Below, piece after piece: positions 57,801-64,000 of a DNA stretch of 64,000 nucleotides. Position numbers and translations under genes: made by a program. Source of the stretch: Actinopolyspora halophila DSM 43834. GTDB lineage: Bacteria; Actinomycetota; Actinomycetes; Mycobacteriales; Pseudonocardiaceae. The stretch's first letter is position 1. Every line of letters begins with the position of its first letter. The notes under the pieces are model-generated. The model ran no database searches and had not been told where the DNA came from. It saw only the letters and a program-made list of their open reading frames with translations. The DNA lies in assembly GCF_000371785.1 (NCBI RefSeq), contig NZ_AQUI01000002.1, positions 4,761,352-4,825,351 of the forward strand, read 5' to 3'.

Positions 57801-58807
57801 GCGAAGCGACCACCGTCGAGCTGGACCATCGGACGCAGGTCCGGCGGAATGACCGGGATCGCACCGAGCACCATGCCCTGCGGGCTGTTCTTGGTGGTCT
57901 GGAAGGCCGCCACGACCTTGAGCCGCTTGAGGGCACGCAGCTTCTTCTGGCCCTTGCCGTTGCGGATGACCTCACGCAGGCTCTCGGCCTCGGCGTCGAT
58001 GTCGAAGTTGGCGAGCAGCGCCTCGATGGACTCGGCACCCATGCCACCGGTGAAGTACTCGCCGTAACGGTCGTAGAGCTCGCGGTAAAGCGACTCGTCC
58101 GAGATCAGTTGCCTCGGCTCGAGCTTGGTGAAGGTCTCCCAGATCTCGTCGAGCCTGTCGATGTCGCGCTGTGCGCGCTCGCGGAGCTGCCGCATCTCGC
58201 GCTCGCCGCTCTCCTTGACCCGGCGGCGAACGTCGCTCTTGGCGCCCTCGTTCTCGAGCTCGGCGAGGTCGGACTCCAGCTTCTGGGCCCGCGCCTCCAG
58301 ATCCGAGTCCCGCTGGTCGGCGATGTTCTTGCGCTCGACCCCGATCTCGCTTTCCAGGGTCGGCATGTCGTTGTGCCTCATCTCGGTGTTGACCGAGGTG
58401 ATCACGTACGACGCGAAGTAGATGATCTTCTCGAGGTCCTTGGGCGCCAGATCGAGCAGATAGCCCAGGCGGCTGGGCACGCCCTTGAAGTACCAGATGT
58501 GGGTGACCGCGGCGGCCAGCTCGATGTGGCCCATCCGCTCACGCCGCACCTTGGCACGAGTCACCTCGACACCGCAGCGCTCACAGATGATGCCCTTGAA
58601 CCGGACACGCTTGTACTTACCGCAGTAGCACTCCCAGTCCCGGGTCGGGCCGAAGATCTTCTCGCAGAACAGCCCGTCCTTCTCCGGCTTCAGCGTGCGG
58701 TAGTTGATGGTCTCCGGTTTTTTGACCTCGCCGTACGACCACTGGCGGATCTCGTCGGCGGTCGCCAGTCCGATACGGAGTTCGTCGAAGAAGTTGACGT
58801 CAAGCAC
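54896..58807 (-). CDS. rpoC: RNA polymerase beta' subunit
   Basis: 1303 residues from GTG at 58807: [21 protein letters not shown]-terminal zinc finger CYCG...CERCG; catalytic Mg loop [10 protein letters not shown]; bridge/trigger region with [20 protein letters not shown]; second zinc site near [13 protein letters not shown]. The C-terminus ends in a short acidic [10 protein letters not shown]. Co-transcribed with rpoB, 92 bases upstream. Confidence 0.99.
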   Translation of the reverse strand: MLDVNFFDELRIGLATADEIRQWSYGEVKKPETINYRTLKPEKDGLFCEKIFGPTRDWECYCGKYKRVRFKGIICERCGVEVTRAKVRRERMGHIELAAAVTHIWYFKGVPSRLGYLLDLAPKDLEKIIYFASYVITSVNTEMRHNDMPTLESEIGVERKNIADQRDSDLEARAQKLESDLAELENEGAKSDVRRRVKESGEREMRQLRERAQRDIDRLDEIWETFTKLEPRQLISDESLYRELYDRYGEYFTGGMGAESIEALLANFDIDAEAESLREVIRNGKGQKKLRALKRLKVVAAFQTTKNSPQGMVLGAIPVIPPDLRPMVQLDGGRFATSDLNDLYRRVINRNNRLKRLIDLGAPEIIINNEKRMLQESVDALFDNGRRGRPVSGPGNRPLKSLSDLLKGKQGRFRQNLLGKRVDYSGRSVIIVGPQLKLHQCGLPKEMAVELFKPFVMKRLVDLNHAQNIKSAKRMVERQRPQVWDVLEEVISEHPVLLNRAPTLHRLGIQAFEPQLVEGKAVQLHPLVCEAFNADFDGDQMAVHLPLSAEAQAEARVLMLSSNNILSPASGRPLAMPRLDMVTGLYYLTREKEAATGEGHAYSSYDEAIMAHDHGSLDLQARIKIRMRDVVPTKEETPEGWESGQSITMDTTLGRVMFNELLPDDYPFVNKMLGKKAQGAIVNDLAERYPMVSVAQTLDKLKDAGFYWATRSGVTTAISDVLVPPNKKEILDSYESKADQVEKRYRRGALSHEERNAELVKVWNAAKDDVSEAMENNFPDDNSISMIVRSGAAGNMSQIVQLAGMRGLVSNPKGEYIPRPIKTNFREGLSVLEYFISNHGARKGLADTALRTADSGYLTRRLVDVSQDVIVRELDCGTDRGIRMPIGETTPDGKLVREKNVETSVYARMTAEDVKDSEGNIMFGRGADLGDPAIESLLAAGVSTVRVRSVLTCESGSGVCSYCYGRSMATGKLVDVGEAVGIVAAQSIGEPGTQLTMRTFHQGGVGGDDITAGLPRVQELFEARLPKGKAPIADASGRIRLEDNDRYWKMTLTPDDGSDEIVYDKLSKRQRLAVINVGGTERQVEDGDHVQVGQRLMEGAVDPHEILRVLGPREAQLHLVREVQEVYRSQGVGIHDKHVEVIVRQMLRRVIIIDSGATEFLPGSPVERSQFESENRRVVSEGGDPASGRPVLMGITKASLATESWLSAASFQETTRILTNAAIEGASDKLIGLKENVIIGKLIPAGTGINKYRNIQVQPTEEARAAAYAIPSYDDGYYAPDVFGPGTGAAVPLDDFDFGRDYR

Positions 58808-58899
58808 GTCGGGTCTTCTCCCTTGGTTGGGTGTGTGCCGGGTGGACGTGGGGCCGGTCCGCGGGGACCACGTGGGATCCCCGCGAACCGGCGACGAGG

Positions 58900-61800
58900 T
58901 CAGTTGACAACGTCGTCGACCGAGGGTGCCTCGTTCTTGGACAGGTTGATGCCGAGGTTGGCAGCTGCCCGTTCGAGGTCCTCGTCGTCACCATCGCGCA
59001 TCTCGATGGCGGCGCCGTCGCTGGAGAGCACCTCGACGTTCAGGCACAGCGACTGCAGCTCCTTGAGCAACACCTTGAACGACTCCGGAATACCCGGTTC
59101 GGGAATGTTCTCGCCCTTGACGACCGCCTCGTAGACCTTGACGCGCCCGAGCACGTCATCGGACTTGATCGTAAGCAGTTCCTGCAGCGTGTAGGCGGCG
59201 CCGTAGGCCTGCATGGCCCAGCACTCCATCTCACCGAAGCGCTGGCCGCCGAACTGGGCCTTACCACCCAGCGGCTGCTGGGTGATCATCGAGTAGGGCC
59301 CGGTCGACCGTGCGTGGATCTTGTCATCCACCAGGTGCAGCAGCTTGAGGATGTACATGTACCCGACCGCGACGCGGTGTGGGTACGGCTCCCCGCTGCG
59401 TCCGTCGATCAGCATCGCCTTGCCGTCGCCGTCCACGATCTGCTCACCGTCGCGGTTCGGCTTCGTGGACCCCAACAGCCCGGTGATCTCTTCCTCGCGG
59501 GCACCGTCGAACACCGGGCTGGCCGTCTTGGTTCCCGGCTCGACCTCGTAGAGCTCGTCCGGGATCTTCGAGGCCCAGTCCGGATCACCGTTGATCGACC
59601 ACCCCTGTGAGGCGATCCAACCGAGGTGGGTCTCCAGTACCTGACCGATGTTCATACGGCGCGGCACACCGTGGGTGTTGAGGATGATGTCCAACGGGGT
59701 GCCGTCCTTGGTGAACGGCATGTCCTCGATCGGCAGGATCTTGCCGATAACACCCTTGTTGCCGTGCCTGCCCGCGAGCTTGTCACCGTCCTGGATCTTG
59801 CTCTTCTGCGCCACGTAGACCCGGACGAGTTCGTTGACTCCCGGCGGGAGCTCGTCGTCCTCCTCGCGGTTGAACACGCGGACGCCGATGACCTTGCCGG
59901 TCTCACCGTGCGGAACCTTCAGCGAGGTGTCCCGGACCTCCCTGGCCTTCTCGCCGAAGATGGCCCGAAGCAACCGCTCCTCCGGAGTCAGCTCGGTCTC
60001 GCCCTTGGGCGTGACCTTGCCGACCAGGATGTCGCCGCCCTGAACCTCGGCACCGATGCGGACGATGCCGCGCTCGTCGAGGTCGGAGAGCACGTCCTCG
60101 GAGACGTTCGGGATGTCCCTGGTGATCTCCTCGGAACCGAGCTTGGTGTCCCTGGCGTCGACCTCGTGCTCCTCGATGTGGATCGAGGTCAGCACGTCGT
60201 CCTGCACCAGCCGCTCGGAGAGGATGATCGCGTCCTCGTAGTTGTGCCCCTCCCAGGGCATGATGCCCGTCAGGAGGTTCTTGCCCAGAGCCATCTCGCC
60301 TTCCTCCGTGGAAGGACCGTCGGCGATGACCTGGCCTGCCTCCACCCGGTCGCCCTCATCGACGATCGGCTTCTGGTTGATGGAGGTTCCGTGGTTGGAC
60401 CGCGCGAACTTCTGCAACCGGTACGTGCGCCGATTGCCGTCGTCGGCCATGATCGTGATGTAGTCGGCGCAGGACTCCTCGATCACACCGGCGTTCTCCG
60501 CTGTGATCACCATGCCCGCGTCCACGGCCGCACGCAGCTCCATACCGGTTCCGACCAGCGGGGAGTCACTCTTCAGCAGCGGAACCGCCTGGCGCTGCAT
60601 GTTGGCGCCCATCAACGCGCGGTTGGCGTCGTCGTGCTCGAGGAACGGCAGCATCGCCGTGGCCGCCGAGACCATCTGCCGCGGCGAGACGTCCATGTAC
60701 TCGATCTCGGTCGGAGCGAGCAGCTCGACCTCACCGCCCTTGCGCCTGCCGAGCACGCGGTCCTCGAGGAAGTTTCCGTCCTCGTCGATCGGCGTGTTCG
60801 CCTGCGCCTTGGTGTAGCGGTCCTCCTCGTCGGCGGTGAGGTAGTCCACCTCCTCGGTGACCACACCGTTCACGACCTTGCGGTACGGGGTCTCGATGAA
60901 CCCGAAGGGATTGACCCGGCCGAAGGTGGCCAGCGAACCGATGAGACCGATGTTCGGCCCCTCCGGCGTCTCGATCGGACACATCCGACCGTAGTGCGAG
61001 GGGTGCACGTCACGGACCTCGACACCGGCACGTTCCCTGGAGAGACCGCCCGGTCCGAGCGCGGAGAGCCGCCGCTTGTGGGTCAGCCCCGCCAGCGGGT
61101 TGGTCTGGTCCATGAACTGGGACAGCTGCGAGGTGCCGAAGAATTCCTTGATCGCCGCGACCACCGGCCGAATGTTGATCAACGTCTGCGGTGTGATGGC
61201 CTCGACGTCCTGGGTAGTCATCCGTTCCCGGACGACCCGTTCCATCCGGGAGAGCCCCACGCGCACCTGGTTCTGGATCAACTCACCGACGGTGCGGAGC
61301 CTCCGGTTACCGAAGTGGTCGATGTCGTCGAGCTCGACCGGAACCTCGTTGCTCTCCTGGGCCATCGAGTTCTCACCCGCGTGCAGCCGCACCAGGTACT
61401 CGATGGTGGTGGCGATGTCGTCCTCGGTGAGCACGCCCGTCGTGAAGGGCAGTTCCAGGCCGAGCTTCTTGTTGACCTTGTACCGACCGACCCTGGCCAT
61501 GTCGTAGCGCTTCTCCTTGAAGAAGAGGTTCTCCAGGAGGGTCTGCGCGCTTTCCTTGGTCGGCGGCTCGCCCGGACGCAGCTTGCGGTAGATGTCCAGC
61601 AGGGCCTCGTCCTGGCCCGCGGTGTGGTCCTTCTCCAGGGTCGAGAGCATGGTCTCGGAGAAACCGAACCGCTCGCGGATACCCTCAGCCGTCCAACCGA
61701 GCGCCTTGAGCAGCACGGTGACCGGCTGACGACGCTTGCGGTCGATCCGCACACCGACGGTGTCGCGCTTGTCGACGTCGAACTCGAGCCAGGCGCCCCG

Positions 61801-62382
61801 GCTCGGAATGATCTTCGCGCTGTAGACGTCCTTGTCCGTCGACTTGTCGACGGTCTGATCGAAGTAAACGCCGGGAGAGCGAACCAACTGGGAGACGACG
61901 ACACGCTCAGTGCCGTTGATGATGAACGTTCCCTTGTCGCTCATCACGGGGAAGTCCCCCATGAAGACGGTCTGGCTCTTGATCTCGCCGGTCGTCTGGT
62001 TTATGAACTCCGCTGTGACGAACAACGGAGCCGCGTAGGTCATGTCCTTGTCTTTGCACTCCTCGATGGAGGCCTTGACCTCATCGAAACGCGGGTCGGA
62101 AAAGGACAGCGACATGGAGCCCGAGAAGTCCTCGATCGGGGAGATCTCGCTCAGAACCTCTTCCAGCCCGCCGGCGGGAGCTTCCTCGCCGGCATCGACC
62201 CGGCGCTGGAACCAGGCCTCGTCACCGACGAGCCATTCGAAGGATTGTACCTGCAGATCCAGTAGGTCGGGTACTTCCAGCGGCTCACGGATCTTCTCGA
62301 ATGAGACCCGCCTGGGGGCCCCAGGGATCCCCCTCGTGAAGTTGGAAGCTGCAGAGACCTTGGTCGCGCGGGAGACTGCCAA
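58900..62382 (-). CDS. rpoB: RNA polymerase beta subunit
   Basis: 1160 residues from TTG at 62382 (GGAAGGA six bases upstream); first residues [24 protein letters not shown] start is also used in M. tuberculosis. The frame is open to 62481, but that part is leader. The rifamycin pocket reads [20 protein letters not shown]: Asp425, His435 and Ser440 (E. coli 516, 526, 531) are wild type, while Thr427 and Ala431 replace the Asn518 and Ser522 of E. coli. Two promoters lie upstream. Confidence 0.99.
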   Translation of the reverse strand: MAVSRATKVSAASNFTRGIPGAPRRVSFEKIREPLEVPDLLDLQVQSFEWLVGDEAWFQRRVDAGEEAPAGGLEEVLSEISPIEDFSGSMSLSFSDPRFDEVKASIEECKDKDMTYAAPLFVTAEFINQTTGEIKSQTVFMGDFPVMSDKGTFIINGTERVVVSQLVRSPGVYFDQTVDKSTDKDVYSAKIIPSRGAWLEFDVDKRDTVGVRIDRKRRQPVTVLLKALGWTAEGIRERFGFSETMLSTLEKDHTAGQDEALLDIYRKLRPGEPPTKESAQTLLENLFFKEKRYDMARVGRYKVNKKLGLELPFTTGVLTEDDIATTIEYLVRLHAGENSMAQESNEVPVELDDIDHFGNRRLRTVGELIQNQVRVGLSRMERVVRERMTTQDVEAITPQTLINIRPVVAAIKEFFGTSQLSQFMDQTNPLAGLTHKRRLSALGPGGLSRERAGVEVRDVHPSHYGRMCPIETPEGPNIGLIGSLATFGRVNPFGFIETPYRKVVNGVVTEEVDYLTADEEDRYTKAQANTPIDEDGNFLEDRVLGRRKGGEVELLAPTEIEYMDVSPRQMVSAATAMLPFLEHDDANRALMGANMQRQAVPLLKSDSPLVGTGMELRAAVDAGMVITAENAGVIEESCADYITIMADDGNRRTYRLQKFARSNHGTSINQKPIVDEGDRVEAGQVIADGPSTEEGEMALGKNLLTGIMPWEGHNYEDAIILSERLVQDDVLTSIHIEEHEVDARDTKLGSEEITRDIPNVSEDVLSDLDERGIVRIGAEVQGGDILVGKVTPKGETELTPEERLLRAIFGEKAREVRDTSLKVPHGETGKVIGVRVFNREEDDELPPGVNELVRVYVAQKSKIQDGDKLAGRHGNKGVIGKILPIEDMPFTKDGTPLDIILNTHGVPRRMNIGQVLETHLGWIASQGWSINGDPDWASKIPDELYEVEPGTKTASPVFDGAREEEITGLLGSTKPNRDGEQIVDGDGKAMLIDGRSGEPYPHRVAVGYMYILKLLHLVDDKIHARSTGPYSMITQQPLGGKAQFGGQRFGEMECWAMQAYGAAYTLQELLTIKSDDVLGRVKVYEAVVKGENIPEPGIPESFKVLLKELQSLCLNVEVLSSDGAAIEMRDGDDEDLERAAANLGINLSKNEAPSVDDVVN

Positions 62383-62552
62383 GATGCGTCCTTCCGGGAC
62401 TCTGAACTGGCTGCAACCGCCTTCGGACTCGGTGGTCCGAATAGCACGGCTGTCAAGGGTGCAATGGCGCCCACGTTCCAAAGCCCCAGCTCAGGGTCAC
62501 CAATAGTTGGTCCTCGAGCGGGGAACGGGGAAAGCGGGCAGCGCAACGTAGT

Positions 62553-62581
62553 AGTCTAGCTCGCGTATAGCTCGCTGTCGA
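62553..62581 (-). promoter_or_regulatory. Proximal rpoB promoter
   Basis: Minus strand: TCGACA, 17-bp spacer, TAGACT. It starts transcription about 165 bases before the TTG start codon. Confidence 0.6.
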
Positions 62582-62657
62582 GAGGGGGCCTTCAGCATCC
62601 CTCTCCGCGGTCACCGCATCGCCCGCTTGGTCTTCCGCTTCAGCGTGTTCGCGAATA

Positions 62658-62686
62658 AGCCTGACCGTCCCGCGCCCGTGAGTCAA
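62658..62686 (-). promoter_or_regulatory. Distal rpoB promoter
   Basis: Minus strand: TTGACT, 17-bp spacer, CAGGCT. A good -35 with an acceptable actinobacterial -10, giving a leader of about 270 bases. Confidence 0.5.
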
Positions 62687-63067
62687 GGGATCAAAGTGGC
62701 TTCACCCTCGTGGTGGAGAACACGATCACCGGTAGTGACTGCCCACCACGCCGTGCGCTCCTCCGGTTACTCTACGCCTCCGGCCGGCGATCCGCTCACG
62801 AAGCCCGCGAACCCGCCGTCACCGGGGCGAGGCCACCCGCTCCCACGCGGAGCGAACGTACAGTGTTGTCGAACTCCGGACGTTGCACGCGGATTTTCCA
62901 CCGATACCCCGGCGAGACGACGGAAGACGCTCGTATCGTCTCCCCCTGAGCCGGTGGAGATCCGCGAACGGGGATCGAACGCGGGGCCACGATCTTACGC
63001 GACACCGGCTGCCACCCTCGAAGAGCCAGCCTCGGTTCCGCACCAGCGGTGACACGGGAGAACAAGG

Positions 63068-64000
63068 ATGGACAACCAGGTGCACCAGCAGAATCAGCCG
63101 TTCCACGGGAGCGATCACTCCTCCGGACCACATCCCGAGCACTCCGCGGGCACCGGCAACAGCTGGTTCAACAACGCGGAGGAGGCAGCACCCGCACGGA
63201 CCGGGCCGTCCAGTCCTCCCGCCCCCGAAAACCGACCCGCTCCCGAAAGTCGGTCCGCTCCCGAGGAGCAGACCCCCGAGCAGCGCTACGCCGACGCACT
63301 GGCCGCGCTCAACCACATGATGGCCACCTTCGACTTCAAAGCGCTGTCCTGGGTGACCGAGGTGCTGCGTGCCACGGCGGGCGCGCTGCCGGAGACCGAC
63401 CCCTCCCGACCGAGCGTGCTCAACAACCTGGGCAGCGCCGCCCAGCTCGCCCATCTGGCCTCCGGTGACCTGGCCCATCTCGAGGACGCCGTCACCTACT
63501 ACCGCTCGGCAGCGGACTCCGCGCGCCGTGACGACCCCGACGGGGTGCTCTACCTGTGCAACCTCGCACTGGCGCGCACGGACTGCGCCAATCGCAAGGG
63601 CTCCGTCGAACAGGCCGCCGACGCCGTGCAGGCCGCCAAGCGTGCCACGGAGCGCCTGGACCGGATCCCCGCGACCGGCGGTGACACCGAGGGCAGCGGA
63701 AGGCACCGCACCACGGCGCTGGTGCGCCTGGGCAACGCGCTCAAGTCGCACGCGCGGCTGGCCTCCGACAACGACTCGGACGACGAGTCCGTCGACGTTT
63801 TCCGCGCGGCGCTGCGCAAAACGGTCGGAGGCGACGGCGGACAGCGCGGTGGGGACCCGGAACTGCTGATCAGCCTGGGCACGGCTCTGCTGCGCAGGCA
63901 CGAGCGGAACGCGGAGCCCAGCGACCTCGACGAGGGGATCAAGTACCTGAGCAACGGGGTGGAGTCCCTGCCGGACGGACAGCACCGGAGCTCCATGCTG
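63068..64000 (+). CDS. TPR-repeat protein (C-terminus beyond window)
   Basis: At least 311 residues from ATG at 63068 with GGGAGAACAAGG upstream; no stop before the right edge. Residues 1-75 are disordered (His/Gln/Ser then Pro/Ala/Glu repeats PAPENRPAPESRSAPEEQ). From about 77, helix pairs of tetratricopeptide type follow: LNNLGSAAQLAHLASGDLAH, LYLCNLALARTDCANRKGSV, and LLISLGTALLRRH later. Actinomycete proteins of this kind often end in a CHAT or other effector domain, but none is visible here. Divergent from rpoB. Confidence 0.8.
   Translation, partial: MDNQVHQQNQPFHGSDHSSGPHPEHSAGTGNSWFNNAEEAAPARTGPSSPPAPENRPAPESRSAPEEQTPEQRYADALAALNHMMATFDFKALSWVTEVLRATAGALPETDPSRPSVLNNLGSAAQLAHLASGDLAHLEDAVTYYRSAADSARRDDPDGVLYLCNLALARTDCANRKGSVEQAADAVQAAKRATERLDRIPATGGDTEGSGRHRTTALVRLGNALKSHARLASDNDSDDESVDVFRAALRKTVGGDGGQRGGDPELLISLGTALLRRHERNAEPSDLDEGIKYLSNGVESLPDGQHRSSML

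Larger units (their letters stand above)
62383..63067. other. rpoB leader/promoter region and upstream of the TPR gene
   Basis: No gene supported over about 685 bases. Contains two rpoB promoters on the minus strand, a small ACCAA-tag-TTGGT type hairpin near 62502-62514, and the leader motif CGTTGCGCTGCCCGC just past the proximal promoter. No convincing promoter for the plus-strand TPR gene was found. Confidence 0.5.

Noticed and set aside
54758-59134. Plus-strand open frame of 1458 codons opposite rpoC
   Set aside because: Shadow of the well-conserved rpoC reading frame; no recognisable protein features and no start signal. The same applies to 59626-62265 opposite rpoB.

Overview
The window is high-GC DNA (about two thirds G+C by eye) from an actinomycete. 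Gene order matches the Mycobacterium tuberculosis stretch running from glmM/rpsI/rplM through the ESX-4 locus to truA/rplQ/rpoA, and continues into the spc, S10, str and rpoBC operons. The EccE-containing ESX locus, an Hsp70-like ESX partner and acidic extensions on several core proteins suggest a member of Pseudonocardiales (Saccharopolyspora/Actinopolyspora-like, possibly halophilic). This assignment is tentative. I see no tRNA, rRNA, CRISPR array or complete insertion sequence.

Layout. 1-3686: a type VII secretion substrate module (a large WXG-type protein running off the left edge, an EspC-like 100-residue protein, and three small membrane proteins), headed by a textbook CRP-type palindrome. 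3741-6230: glmM, rpsI, rplM. 6888-21364: an ESX-4-like secretion locus: two WXG100 proteins, an Hsp70-like/Rv3446c-type membrane protein, EccC, EccD, MycP, EccB, EccE and an EccE-coupled protein of unknown function. 21376-22399: a DUF559/AbiEi-like gene bracketed by copies of an AT-rich palindromic motif. 22405-27201: truA, rplQ, rpoA, rpsD, rpsK, rpsM, rpmJ, infA. 27664-28320: a lone opposite-strand methyltransferase. 28530-31682: map, adk, secY. 32089-42189: the spc and S10 ribosomal protein clusters. 42714-47094: tuf, fusA, rpsG, rpsL. 47598-54720: accessory block: a 1465-residue protein with two degenerate ADP-ribosylglycohydrolase domains, a CMD/AhpD-like protein divergent from a MocR regulator, and a small acidic coiled-coil protein. 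54896-62382: rpoC and rpoB. 63068-64000: a TPR protein cut by the right edge.

How it works together. Most of the window is the core transcription/translation superoperon, read on the minus strand. Strong TTGAC-type promoters are visible upstream of rplM, rpsL and rpoB, and long hairpins lie after rpsI, rpsQ, rplO and tuf. The secretion locus supplies a full ESX membrane core (EccB, C, D, E), a mycosin protease and candidate substrates at both ends. Items most worth checking: the palindrome-bracketed DUF559 gene, a roughly 95-nt structured repeat present downstream of two unrelated minus-strand genes, a near-identical 23-nt leader element shared by the rpsJ and rpsL mRNAs, truA with no standard start codon, and the ADP-ribosylglycohydrolase-like protein whose metal-binding motifs are eroded.
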